64,000 nucleotides of DNA. Source: Orobanche coerulescens. Lineage: Eukaryota; Streptophyta; Magnoliopsida; Lamiales; Orobanchaceae. Of the stretch, positions 20,648 to 31,919 are shown one piece after another. Numbering within the stretch: the stretch's first letter is position 1; every line of letters begins with the position of its first letter. The notes below the pieces were generated by a model, which was given only the letters and a program-made list of their open reading frames with translations, was not told the DNA's origin and did no database searches. The stretch is from contig CM065814.1 of the NCBI GenBank assembly GCA_033398695.1, positions 82,106,358-82,170,357 of the forward strand, given 5' to 3'. Both the position numbers and the translations under genes were made by a program.

Positions 20648-21313
20648 GGGGACAGACGGGTTTTGAGATGCATTTAGTCCATTCTTTCTCCTTCAGTTGA
20701 TAGAGAGAGCTTTGGGAGGTTCTTGAGGTTCCCAAACACGGTGAGATGATGATCTTTAACAAGATTAAGATGGAGAGCATGGATTCAAACCTTGTTCTTC
20801 AATTTATTCATGATTCTTGGAATGGAGTCAAATGTTCTTATTCTTGGTTCATCCAATCCAGGTAATTTTCATATCCCTTTGACGGTGGTTCATTTTTCTT
20901 GGATGATTACATGTGAGGAGCATGTTGGATAATCAGATGATGATGTTATATGAGATTTAATGGAATTTTGATAAGAGTTTCGGATGTTAGTTAAGAGTCT
21001 TCATACTATAAGGATGTTGATTCATTTAACCCGATCTAAGATGGATTTCTAAATCTTGGTAATTATATTGGTCGATTTAGATGATATGAATCATGATACT
21101 AGGTTGAATTCCAGATTGAGTATGATATGATCCTTGCTATCGAGTTGGTTTGATTGTTGACGTTGTTATTGATATATGGACATTGATACGATCATTGTGA
21201 TAATTATGGGGTCGTTTATCTTCAAGAGATATGGAGATTTATGTCTCCCTTCATTCGGATTCGTATTCGCGAGATGTTAGTCGATGCTTGGAATGCATGC
21301 CACTGTACAGCAT

Positions 21314-21395
21314 TAGCGCATGCTAAGCTTACTGGCTAGCGCACTCTAACGGGAGCAACTTAGCGCACGCTACGTTATGCGTTTAACGTGCGCTA
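21314..21395. repeat. Second box cluster in G, downstream of TATA
   Basis: TAGCGCATGCTA (21,314-21,325), a degenerate copy near 21,337, TAGCGCACGCTA (21,361-21,372) and TAACGTGCGCTA (21,384-21,395). It lies between the GT- and GC-donor-like motifs, in the would-be leader rather than upstream of the promoter. Confidence 0.8.
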
Positions 21396-22185
21396 AGTAG
21401 GCAGACAGTGCAGTATTTTTGTGTTGTGATTATGAATTCGTGATGGTTTGATTTGGTTTGTTCTGACTGCGTTTATTCGAGGTTTTGTTGAACCGTTGAG
21501 TTTGATTGGTTAGTTTTGTCGGTTGTTGATTGTTATCGGATATGTGTTATTTGATTACTTCGATAGATTGAGAGTATTGATTGGTGATTATAACCGGATG
21601 TTGCGGTCGTGTTCGAGTATGTCCGTTGTGTTGCTTTTGATCGGGGCAGAGGAGCTCGTAGACAAAGGCAATGTGTTCGGTAGCGGCTTCGTGGTATCGG
21701 TATCGAGGCAAGTTATTACTTGCTCAGTTATAATGTTTAATGAATGGTTTCAGTTTCATTTCGTTTATAATGCATATAGTAATGATTATATGTTGTCATT
21801 CCGATTCTGGGAGTTTAATCATAATATATATGATTTATTTCGGTTATTAGCATATTCGGGTATCGAGGTTACATTATGGTAAAGATGAGGATATGAGTAT
21901 CTGTAGTCCATGGTACGTTTGGACCGCCGAGCATTGCAGATAATCGTCGGTGATGGTTTGATATCGAGATTTCTTCCGAAGGACTCGGGGCAAGTATCTT
22001 ATATCGATTCAGTTAGTGTTAGTGATTTGATCATGCATATTTGTCATTCATGTTGTCGAACATGAGGTCGTCTTAGTGGATTTGTCATATTTTCGCTCAT
22101 GTTCTGTTGTTCATGTTGATGAACATATTGATTTGCATATGTGTATGCATAATTGTATTGTTTATGTTGTTAATTATCCGATGGG

Positions 22186-22505
22186 ATCATGAGGATCTAT
22201 GCTGAGGGCGCTGGATCGAATGTCCACCATGCGTTGGTTCGACGGGATCATCATGGGGATCTATGCTGAGGGCGCTGGATCATTGGACAGGTTTTCCACC
22301 ATATGTTGGTTCGACGGGATCATCATGGGGATCTATGCTGAGGGCGCTGGATCGTTGTATTACCAGTATTGTGTTGATGGAATCTTGTGAATTCGCATCA
22401 TTGATTTTATCATGTGTTGTTGTTCATATGTGTATTGTTAGTTATCCACCTTATGATGATCTGATAGGATTATCAAGGGGATCTATGCTGAGGGCGCTGG
22501 ATCAT
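22186..22505 (+). repeat. Tandem repeats in solo LTR G
   Basis: Four units around 'gggatcatcatggggatct' and 'atgctgagggcgctggatc', the second and third nearly identical. Equivalent in position to the GC-rich arrays of the other LTRs; the closest relative is at 63,003-63,140. Confidence 0.85.
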
Positions 22506-24213
22506 CGGATTTCCATTGAATATACATCATTGTTATTGTTGTGAGCATATTGATGTGGTCATATGAGCATGCATTTGTAGGTCTTGGGTTAGGACCGTGT
22601 CCGTATTGCATTGATCTGATCTCGGATTAGGCTGATATGATTGTCGTGGCACTCCATATCTCGAGGTATGTTCCGTATTTCCTTTGGTATTCGTCTTGTG
22701 ATGGACAATCGGTTATAGTTTGGGGATTTGATGATGCTATCCGATGGATTGTATTGGTCAGAACTGGTACTTTTCCGTATCGTGAGTTGGGTATGATAGT
22801 TTGAGAATCTTGAGTATTTTTTGAGGTACAATACAGATATTATGTTCGAGTTCATTGGTTAATCGGGTACAGGATGTGAAATATGATAATGGTTATTCTG
22901 ATGAGAATTACTTGAATAAGTAAAGTTATGGCGGTAAGATTACGTTGGTCGTATTCTTATGTTGTATTCTCATTGGTATGTTAATGTGATGTGACGGTTA
23001 TCATTGTTGGATATTATGGCTGACCCCATCGTGGAATTTCTTTTTAGGTTCTTGGAGTATCGAGCTTGTAGCGGTCGTGAAGAGATGAGCTTCCCGGAGG
23101 ATACTGGCTAGGACATGTTTTGTGCATTGAGTTTCTTGATTGGTTCTTATATTCTGCTGCTAGAGTATCTTTATGGTTGGTCTTTTTCCGCTGCGTGAGT
23201 ATTTTGAAATGCTCTTTCAGTATCTGGTAACTGAGATTACTTTGGAAATCGTTTTCTAAACTTTTGAGTGTCGGCCGTTTGGCCTTGCGATTTCAAATGA
23301 GTTTTTATAACGGTTGTTGATAAATGTATTTTATAAGTCTTTGTGCATTTTTAAAGATAGTACCGTCGTTGGCCTCTTGGGCATTTGTTAATGTTTGCGA
23401 AAAATTCTTTTAGCCTTGTGGGTTCCATCTCGGGGCCCACGGCGCTGTAATATTTCCGGTTAAATCTGGGGGTGTTACAGTTTTCTCATAATGAAAGTAA
23501 CTTGTTAACAAGAATTACCATAAAATGTTTTAAGAAACCCTTGATGAACATTAGAAGAATGGAATGATCTTTTTGAACCTGAGCTAGGTGAATTCAGAGG
23601 AATGATATTTGAATCTCCAAGTTAATTAGAAGATGATAAGGATGGTGTTAAACTTGAGATAGTCTTCATGATCATGATATGGATATAACTAGTTAACTTA
23701 ACATAAGTGATTGAGTGAAGTGCAGATTTTTACTTTTAATCAATTGAGATGTTCTTGATAAGTTTAAAGGGTATAAGATTATTGTTTAACACATTATGGA
23801 TCAATTCTTAATCCAGCAAATACTTGGTAACATCTTGTAATCAATTGTAAGAATAGAATGGTATGAATAAGGTTCTTGGAGTAACACTTCAATATCTTAA
23901 AAAGTTGAACTACTCAAATGGGAATTAGGGTGTTGTCTCGTTAAAATTCGGTATAGATGATCATATGAACGTATTATTGAGTAAAATATACTTCGTTCAA
24001 GGTTGATTATTCGAGTAACCAATTTTGAATCGAGGGCCGTCCGTTCGTTCGTTCGACAAGGAAGGACTATTCTCGCCTCCGTATTGAGGCAAGTTATCTT
24101 GCTTGGTTATAATGATAATTGGATTCTTGTGATGGTTATACGTTTTATGTATATGAAACCCTTACAGAACTTGTGACTTGTGATTTGAGGTTGTTCTTAA
24201 TGATGTTCCGTTC

Positions 24214-24833
24214 AGCCCAACAGTCGTCGAGCACAGGTTAAACATCGACCCAACCGTAAGGCCAGTGAAGCAGAAGAGGAGGCATTTTAGGCCGGAGATG
24301 GATGGGATCATTGGGGAAGAAGTTGACAAGCTCCTCCGCGATGGACACATAACGGAGATCCAGTTTCCGGAGTGGTTATCCAACGCTGTCATGGTAGGGA
24401 AAAGCCAAGGGAGGTAGAGGATGTGCATGGACTTCCGAGACCTAAATAAAGCATGTCCAAAGGATCACTACCCATTAACCCGCATAGATCAACTAGTGGA
24501 CTCAACCTCGGGGTGCGAGTTGCTCAGTATGATGGATGATTCTCATGGATATCATCAGATTCCCCTCGCACCCGAAGATAGAAAGAGGATTAGCTTTGTG
24601 GTATCAAAAGGAACTTTTTGTTATGTGCGCATGCCTTTCGGGTTAAAGAATGTGGGAGCCACGTATCAAAGGATGGTTGACATAATCTTTAAATCCCAAA
24701 TCGGCAGAAACATGGAAGTTTACGTGGATGATATACTAGTAAAAAGCGCAAAGGCGGGAGAGCATATCAAAGATCTAGAGGAAACGTTCGAAAATCTACG
24801 CACGTACGGAATGAAGCTCAACCCATCAAAGTG
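24214..24833 (+). pseudogene. Reverse transcriptase fragment, Tat/Ogre-like lineage
   Basis: Encodes the N-terminal and palm parts of a Ty3/gypsy RT of the Tat type, which copies element RNA into DNA. Recognisable in order: VKQKRRHFRPE, EVDKLLRDGHITEIQFPEWL, a TAG in place of the usual tryptophan before [48 protein letters not shown], and the catalytic [11 protein letters not shown]. It begins without gag or protease directly after truncated LTR sequence and ends at LNPSKC, where it runs in frame into integrase sequence of a different lineage. Confidence 0.85.
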
Positions 24834-25908
24834 CCCGATTCCTGATTGGAAATGGGAGGACATATCGATGGATTTTATCACCAGCTTGCCGACGAGTCGA
24901 CGAGGGATGAATACGATTTGGGTGATTGTGGATCGTGTGACCAAATCAGCCCACTTTCTGGAGACTAAAGACACTTGGGGACCCGAGAGATTGGCCCAGC
25001 TATTTATCAAAGAGTTGTAAGGTTACATGGTACCCCTAAGAGTATTGTATCAGATCGTGACGGGCGATTCGTGTCACATTTTTGGAAAGCAGTTCATCGT
25101 GCGATGGCTACGCAATTGAACTTCAGCACAGCATTTCACCCGAAGACGTATGGTCATACTGAGAGGATTATCCAAACTTTAGAGGATATGCTGAGGGCGT
25201 GCGTTCTCGATTGGAAGGATGATTGGGAGGCCCAACTACCTTTGGTGGAATTCACTTATAATAATAGCTGGCACACTTCGATTCAGATGGCACCTTATGA
25301 AGCGTTGTATGGTCGTCGTTGTAGATCCCTTCTATGTTGGGACGATCCATCTGAAACCTTGGGTACGGAACCCGATATGTTGTTAGCAGCCCGTGAGAAG
25401 ATCGCTCTGATTAGGAGTCGTTTGTTGATGGCTCAAATCCGACAGAAGTCTTACGCAGACAACCGCCGACGACCGCTTGAGTTCAAGGTCGGTGACCATG
25501 TACTAATGAAGGTGTCCCCTACTCGAGGAGTTTTTCGTGTTGGGAAGAGAGGCAAGATGAGTCCGAGGTATATTGGGCCGTTTGAGGTTTTGGAACGAGT
25601 AGGCGATTTAGCCTATCGCCTGGCTTTACCACCAGCCCTGAGCCGGATTCATAACGTGTTCCATGTCTCCCATTTAAGGAATACGTTGCTGATCCGAGTC
25701 ATGTACTTCAGTTCGATGAGATCGATTTAGCGGAGGATCATTCGTATGAGGAGCGCCCCGTACGGATACTTGAGAGGAGGATCAAACAATTGCGGAACAA
25801 GACGATTCCCCTACTGAAGGTTCAGTGGTCACGACACGGAGTCGAGGAGGCCACATGGGAGATGGAGAGCAGCATTCAAGAGAGGTATCCCGAATTATTT
25901 GCCCCTTA
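24834..25908 (+). pseudogene. Chromovirus-type integrase with chromodomain (fragment)
   Basis: This would insert element DNA into the host genome. It starts at the linker [12 protein letters not shown], just upstream of the core, so the zinc-binding domain is missing. The core shows VSDRDGRF (first Asp region is in DISMDF/IVDR context), a TERIIQT glutamate segment and YNNSWH. A C-terminal GPFEVLERVGDLAYRLALP follows, then a chromodomain-like end (ERPVRIL, PLLKVQWSRHG, ATWEMES, RYPELF) stopping at 25,906-25,908. Single-base losses near 25,014 and 25,690 shift the frame. It is close to the integrase at 58.6-59.9 kb. Confidence 0.87.
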
Positions 25909-25927
25909 GTTTCGAGGACAAAACCCC

Positions 25928-25944
25928 TTTTAAGGGGGGGAGTA
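25928..25944 (+). other. Polypurine tract (F)
   Basis: TTTTAAGGGGGGGAGTA-like run directly before the 3' LTR start TGTAATATCC at 25,945, and just after the integrase stop codon. Confidence 0.8.
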
Positions 25945-26146
25945 TGTAATATCCGACAGAAAATTCTTGCTTACTGTTATATTATTCGGATAATTCAATA
26001 CTGTTGTAGTCTTTTTGCATTTGTGTAATGTTTATTGATGTTGGAATATATCATAAATAGACTTAATAATAACTACCACTCGCACTATGATTTGAATTCT
26101 CAACGTTGTATAGATAAGTACATTTTTGAGCTATTAAACCTGAGCC

Positions 26147-26470
26147 TAACGTACGCTAATCCTTTAGCATAGCATATGCTATATTGAGGCCTTTACGTAC
26201 GTAAAGAGGTACCTGTTACGTACGTAACCAGTGTAATCGTATCCGATCTCAACTTTCGGCGTGTGGGGTCGGGCGAGATACGAATATCTGATCTTTTGGA
26301 GGCAACCTAGTTGACCTACATTACGTACGTAATGCTCCAAGCAATTACGTACGTAATGATGTTCGTATTTTAGTCCAGCAGCTCTGGAATTAGCTTACGT
26401 ACGTAACACTTTTTGTGTAGCGTACGTAAAGCTGTTAACGTACGTTATCCTCTTGTAATAACGTACGTAA
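26147..26470. repeat. CGTACG-type palindromic box cluster (F, 3' LTR)
   Basis: Counterpart of 19,079-19,403, with the same order of boxes; a few have single substitutions (for example 'tagcatatgcta'). Confidence 0.87.
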
Positions 26471-26483
26471 CGAACGGTGCTAT

Positions 26484-26490
26484 TATAAAA
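26484..26490 (+). promoter_or_regulatory. TATA box of F 3' LTR
   Basis: TATAAAA, 13 bases after the last box, aligned with the 5' LTR TATA. Confidence 0.6.
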
Positions 26491-28640
26491 AGACAACTTG
26501 TGTCTTTCATTTTGCACGTTCAAGTTCGTGATTTTCTCTAGTATAAGCATCCACTGCCCCCCTAGATCACTTCTACCTCCTTTCCACTTGTGTTTGAGCT
26601 ATTCATCTTGGTTTAGAGCTTGTTGATTGGAAGTTAGAGTCATTTTTGAAGCTTGGACTGTGTTCTTGTAATGTTGGTGTATTGTTCTTCATTTCTGAAG
26701 GTATGTTATACGATTTAACCCTATATTCTCGTAATTATAATGTTAGTGATTAAGTGTGCTCCACCTAGTGATGAATTAATCAAGCTAAACATGTTTGTAG
26801 TTAAGCTTTCAACAAACTTAATGATGAATATGATGATTAAGGGATTTGTAATGATGTGTTCTTAGTGTTTAAATGGTGATGATCATGTTTAGTTTAACCA
26901 CACTCATCTTGCTGGACTAATAACACCATTGGGATAATAATATTCCTTGTTTTCTCATAATGAAAGTAACTTGTTGACAAGAATTACCATAAAATGTTTT
27001 AAGAAACCCTTGATGAACATTAGAAGAATGGAATGATCTTCTTGAACCTAAGCTAGGTGAATTCAGAGGAATGATATTTGAATCTCCAAGTTAATTAGAA
27101 GATTATAAGGATGGTGTTAAACTTGAGATAGTCTTCATGATCATGATATGGATTTATAACTAGTTAACTTAACATAAGTGATTGAGTGAAGTGCAGATTT
27201 TTACTTTTAATCAATTGAGATGTTCTTGATAAGTTTAAAGGGTATAAGATTATTGTTTAACACATTATGGATCAATTCTTAATCCAGCAAATATTTGGTA
27301 ACATCTTGTAATCAATTGTAAGAATAGAATGGTATGAATAAGGTTCTTGGAGTAACACTTCAATATCTTAAAAAGTTGAACTACTCAAATGGGAATTAGG
27401 GTGTTGTCTTGTTAAAATTCGGTATAGATGATCATATGGACGTATTATTGAGTAAAATATACTTCGTTCAAGGTTGATTGTTCGAGTAACCAATTTTGAA
27501 TCGAGGGCCGTCCGTTCATTCGTTCGACAAGGAAGGACTATTCTCGCCTCCGTATTGAGGCAAGTTATCTTGCTTGGTTATAATGATAATTGGATTCTTG
27601 TGATGGTTATACGTTTTATGTATAAGAAACCCTTACAAAACTTGTGACTTGTGATTTGAGGTCGTTCTTAATGATGTTCTGTTTTCATCGTGGGATTGTA
27701 TTCCCAAATTCGTCACTTTCGAACCCTTGATATTGTTGATCTTATTGTCATTTCGGTGAGTCCTTGATCTGTAATCGGATTTGTGAATTATTGAATTCGT
27801 CGTCATGTTGCATCGTGACATATCCGGAGTCATATCTACGTTCCGATTGGATATTGTGTAGGATTTTTAGCCGGGCACATATATAGTCATGCGTTAATAT
27901 TTTCCGTGTTGGGCTGTGCATATGAGACGTAGTTCGTTGAGGCTAATTAGGTACATTGTCCCACGTGTATCCTGGATTCCGTATACGGGGTGGACATGTG
28001 CACTGACACATATTCGGATCGGGCGTACTGTGATGTCCCTCTTGAGCCGTACTATCTTAGTCGTTCATAGTCCATTTATATATTTGGATGTGTTCGACGT
28101 TTTGTGACTAAGCGTTCATACGCCCGAAGGATATGTTCGTTAGTCGTGTTGTTTTCCTTGAAATCTTATATATGTGAATTGTATAATATCTTGAGAAACC
28201 ATTTATCATGTATATCTGAGCCTGTATTGGGCGAAATACTTGTGTTGTATTTTAGGTCGAGGAAAAGGCAAGGCACGGGAAGATCATGGTGATGGCGAAG
28301 GGTTCGAAGGATACTAGTTCGGGGGGCCCAAGTCTTTTATTATCCAGTCGTGTTCGTACCATGTAATGTTATATTTCCGCTTTATTTAATTTGAGAACAA
28401 ATGTATTGTTATTTAAAGTATATTCCATCTCCATATGGGTTATACTTATATTTTGGATCTTGTGTATAATAAGGCCGTTGGCCATACTACTGTAAACTCC
28501 TAATCGGAGTAAGTACTATGTATTGTGGTTCGGTAGCGCATGTATTGTGTATTTAATCTGTATTTTGGGTATCGCCTGGTGGGTCCCAGTGTGGGGTCCA
28601 CGGCACTGTAATGGCCGCCTTATTGGGGTGTTACAGTCCA

Positions 28641-28884
28641 ACCTTTGCCAAATAGAATTACTATACCAAGTAAACGGGGATCCAACATATCCTTCATCGG
28701 TAAGGTCATAATCAATTATGGAATCTCTAAATTCTTCCATTTCCGACGGGATAGGTGGGGTTTTCCCTTTTTTCTCACATGGATAGAAGACGATATTGAA
28801 ATCACCTCCCACCATCCAATGAACTTGAAATTGACGCACCGAAATTTTTATAAGACATGTTGCCGAGATTTTTATTAACATCAT
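28641..28884 (-). pseudogene. LINE fragment 3 of 3 (endonuclease, 5' truncated)
   Basis: The most upstream surviving part of the LINE: an endonuclease segment with MVGGDFNIVFYPCEKKG (GDFN is a catalytic motif of AP-type LINE endonucleases) and DEGYVGSPFTWYSN...RLD. Joined across element F it continues in frame with the fragment at 18.8 kb. Sequence upstream of about 28,884 is not coding, so the LINE is truncated inside the endonuclease. Confidence 0.85.
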
Positions 28885-29000
28885 ATTATGTGTCTGGTAA
28901 GTTATATGATTTACTTAAATCCATATAAGATTTTTATAATTTCATGATATCCATGATTTTCATTATATTCTAGTAAATAATATACATATCTTGATAAACA

Positions 29001-29057
<57 letters not shown>
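29001..29057. repeat. (TA)n(TG)n microsatellite
   Basis: About ten TA units, then about thirteen TG units, then GTATGTATGTA. Simple-sequence repeat. Confidence 0.95.
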
Positions 29058-29224
29058 ACATTCTTATGGTTATCTCATATAATATTTTTTTGTTCTTGTA
29101 TTTAAAATTTTCTTATAGCTATCCCGCATAATACCTTCTAGTGGTTCTTAGAGTATTTGTATGGTTCTTCTATGTAGCATTTTTGCGTGTAGTATCTTCT
29201 TAATTGATTACAAGATGATACTTA

Positions 29225-29420
29225 AATTTTTGAAAATCAATGATTACAAATTCTTAAAATCATTGATTACAAGATCAATGATTTTTGCGTGAAAATCATT
29301 GGTTTCACGCTACAATTGTGTAGTATCAATTGTTTTGCGTGAAAATCATTGGTTTCAGGCATTTTAAGATCAATGATATAAACCATAAGTAAAAATCATT
29401 GGTTTCAGGCATCTTGTAGT
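29225..29420. repeat. Short interspersed direct/inverted repeats
   Basis: Repeated 'aaaatcattggtttca', 'gatcaatgat' and 'tgattacaa' in both orientations over about 200 bp, separated by 'gtagtatcaat'. Possibly a decayed MITE or palindromic minisatellite; not assigned. Confidence 0.6.
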
Positions 29421-31608
29421 ATCAATTTCTTCTATGAACCATAAGAAGATTATAAAAAGTATCATTGATTTTACATTTTTATCCAAAATAAAAAATTTAT
29501 AATCAATTTTGCACTAAAAAATATAAATATTTTAAAGCTGCACGAGGATGTAATTTTTTTTTGGACCTTTTAGGGACTATAAGGAGATTAAAACCCCGAT
29601 TAATTGCTTGTACTGGGCACAACATTTACATTGACACCTATCTTGCAAAGAAAAGAAAATTGTTCCAATCGATGAATTAAAATAATATTTTGCTACTTAT
29701 TATAATATTTAGAAACTAAATATTATTATTATTAATATTAAGGCGTTGTTCTGTTCAACTCGAAAAGATTTATTAAGTAAAAATAAGTTCTAATCATTAA
29801 AAATCAATTTTGATCAGTAAAAGAAATCAATTTATTCAGTAAAATTCAATTATAATCAATAAAATTCAGTTCTAATTAGTAATAACTAGTTATATATTTT
29901 AATAAATTACAACGTAAATCGACAACGATCAGTCTAAAACAATCAGTGAAATTCAGTTTTAATCAATAAAAATCTGTTTCAATGAGTAAAAATTAATTTT
30001 GTCCAGTACAAATAATTCTAATTAGCAAAAATTAAGTGAAGTCAATGTGGACTCAATCTGCATAAATTATGGTAGGACTAACATACCAAAAATTATTCTA
30101 AAAATAGCCGATTCTTTCTAGAAGTGGTAATAATAAGTTTAGAAATAAATCTAAATTTTATCGGCATTTTAAATTATGGCGAATATAGCTTAAATCAAAC
30201 TTAATGGCTCATTATTTTCGAAATAAAAAAGATGGAAAAGTTCAAAGAAAAAAGCTAATTTCAACTATACTTGTATTCTCACAATAAAAATTATGAGATT
30301 TAATGATATCATAATTACCTTATTATTTGATGATATTCAAATTAAACAATATTTAACGTAATTAGGAATATATTTCCTAAACAATAGGTCACACAATTAA
30401 ATATTATCATTCCAGTATCTCGTATTTATATTAATATAATTAGAGTTTATCATATTTTGATGTCAGTAATAAAAAGAAATATGCGTTTTAAGCCGATTTT
30501 ATATAAATATAATTTATTAATCAATTAAACAAATATAAAGTCCTTTATATCAATTAACAATAAAATTTTCCACTAATATAATTATATTTTTTGTAATTGA
30601 TAGAAATCAAGAATAAATTTTAAATGGTATTTACGTATTATAAATATAGTTAAGAAGTTATCTTATTGTTAATTATTTGCATTTTGAATAAGAATTTTTT
30701 ATTATAAATAGACATGTCATTGCCCCAACTGATATATATGAATTAACCGATAAGCCAATAAAGAAAAGTTTTATCAAAAACCTCCACAAAATGACAAATA
30801 AGTCAAATCAATGAGAAAGGTAAAGAAAATTAATTTTATATTATATATATAAATAGATTAATTAACTAATAAGCCAATAGTGAATAATTAAAAATTAAAA
30901 TTTAAACATAAGCCAAATAGAAAGCTAAAAAAACACATAATTACAATTTATATATAGATGTAGAAAGAATAAAAAAAATATTATAGAAAAAATTTCAAAG
31001 AGTACAAAAAATCACAATTAAACATATAAAAAAGTTTTATGAGTGTAAAACCCATAATTTCGATTTCCGGTAATTTCTTTTTTTTTTCGGCGGAAGTCCA
31101 TTTTGATGACTTGCTCATTACCGTTTCATTATTCTGAGAATGATTAATTCTACACTTTTTGACATCCGAGTTCGTTTCGGTGTCGTTTTGTTGAGTTTCG
31201 TGCTTTTTAGCGACTTTTCCGCACTTGAGTTCGATTCTTGCGAATCTTGGTCTAAACTGCTGTTTCGAGTTTCCCGTAAGTTCGTTTAACATTGTTATAC
31301 GTATTGTGAACTTCGGTTTGGTTATTCGATCACATATCGTGATTTTCGGGCGTTTTGGGCCATTTTGTAATTTACCCAAAGTTCTGGGTATCCGTATCTG
31401 TAATTGTTGTCTCGACCCGTTTCTTGGCCGCATATAATTAATTATTGCATTATGTTTTCATTTCGAGTCGTTGATGTCGTCCGCGAACTTTTCGTCGTGT
31501 TCGTTCCGTGCGTTTTCGGAAATCGAGTCGTCGAGCCCTGGCCGGAGGGTTGCGGGACTGGCCGGACGATTGCGGGCACCGGCCGGACGGGTGCGGCAGG
31601 AACCGGCG

Positions 31609-31901
31609 TAGCGCACGCTACGGCCGGAAGGTTGCGCGCGCTAACCGGTAGGTGTAGCGCATGCTATCGGCTGGCCTAACGCACGCTATCGGGTCTGGAC
31701 AGTGGAGTCCTGAGGTTCTGGAATCGGGTAGGCTCGGCAGGTAGCGCACGCTACTGCCGGACACTACGTACGCTACGACCGGCAAGTAGCGCACGCTACG
31801 GCCGGAAGGTCGCGACGCTACTCGGCCGAGCGCCTAGTCCAGAGGTCACCGGATTGCGGCTGGCCGAGAAGCGCGCTAGCTCGGCAGCCTAGCGCACGCT
31901 A
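31609..31901. repeat. CGCACG-type palindromic box cluster (C, LTR 1)
   Basis: Exact TAGCGCACGCTA at 31,609, 31,742, 31,787 and 31,890, with variants TAGCGCATGCTA (31,655), TAACGCACGCTA (31,677) and 'tacgtacgcta' (about 31,765). Boxes are embedded in GC-rich sequence with repeated 'ggccgg' and end 12 bases before the TATA box. Confidence 0.92.
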
Positions 31902-31912
31902 GTCCGGCCCAG

Positions 31913-31919
31913 TATAAAT
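31913..31919 (+). promoter_or_regulatory. TATA box of C LTR 1
   Basis: TATAAAT in 'ccagtataaatgtgg', conserved in all three C LTRs and, as a TATATAT variant, in the minus-strand solo LTR D. Confidence 0.7.

Larger units (their letters stand above)
19888..23479 (+). mobile_element. Solo LTR G (3,592 bp)
   Basis: Starts TGTAATATCC, ends GGTGTTACA, with 5 bp duplication gtttt at 19,883-19,887 and 23,480-23,484; the empty site is visible in the F 3' LTR near 26,950. No primer-binding site, polypurine tract or coding domain lies inside, so it is a single LTR left by LTR-LTR recombination. It has palindromic boxes, a TATA box, GT- and GC-donor-like motifs (20,872 and 21,708), a tandem repeat array and the conserved terminal domain. 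Confidence 0.9.
18877..24212 (+). repeat. 5' LTR remnant of F, interrupted by solo LTR G
   Basis: LTR sequence at 18,877-19,887 and 23,485-24,212 aligns to 25,945-27,683 of the 3' LTR. It stops abruptly at about 24,212, where the 3' LTR continues 'tcatcgtggg' but this copy switches to RT-coding sequence. About 950 bp of LTR and the primer-binding site are missing. Confidence 0.85.
18877..28635 (+). mobile_element. Rearranged Ty3/gypsy element F (contains solo LTR G)
   Basis: Runs from TGTAATATCGG at 18,877 to GGTGTTACA at 28,635 with duplication gtcca at 18,872-18,876 and 28,636-28,640. It has a 5' LTR truncated near 24,212 and lacking its 3' end and primer site, a chimeric RT/integrase region, a polypurine tract and an intact 2,691 bp 3' LTR. 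The outer target duplication shows it inserted as one unit into the LINE or was rearranged afterwards in place. Confidence 0.88.
25945..28635 (+). repeat. 3' LTR of F (2,691 bp)
   Basis: Complete LTR: box cluster (26,147-26,470), TATA (26,484), GT-donor-like motif (26,701), GC-donor-like motif (27,560), terminal domain ending GGTGTTACA. It preserves the uninterrupted sequence at the site where G inserted in the 5' copy. It lacks an obvious GC-rich tandem array. Confidence 0.9.
28885..31038. other. AT-rich intergenic repeats
   Basis: No gene is supported here. It holds a compound microsatellite, a run of short ATCATTGATTT-like repeats, and 'attcagtaaaa/aatcaataaaa' degenerate repeats (29,740-30,040). 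From about 30,400 it resembles the AT-rich modules at 45.3-45.8 and 47.5-49.1 kb. It ends at the target duplication atgag (31,039-31,043) of the tandem LTR structure. Confidence 0.6.

Noticed and set aside
28870..28885. Continuation of the leftmost LTR fragment after the LINE ('ttaacatcat')
   Set aside because: A 10-base match to the C leader is too short in AT-rich sequence, and what follows does not align.
31609..31901. CRISPR-like array of short repeats
   Set aside because: Spacing is irregular, repeats are 12 bp palindromes with variants, and the setting is a plant LTR promoter.
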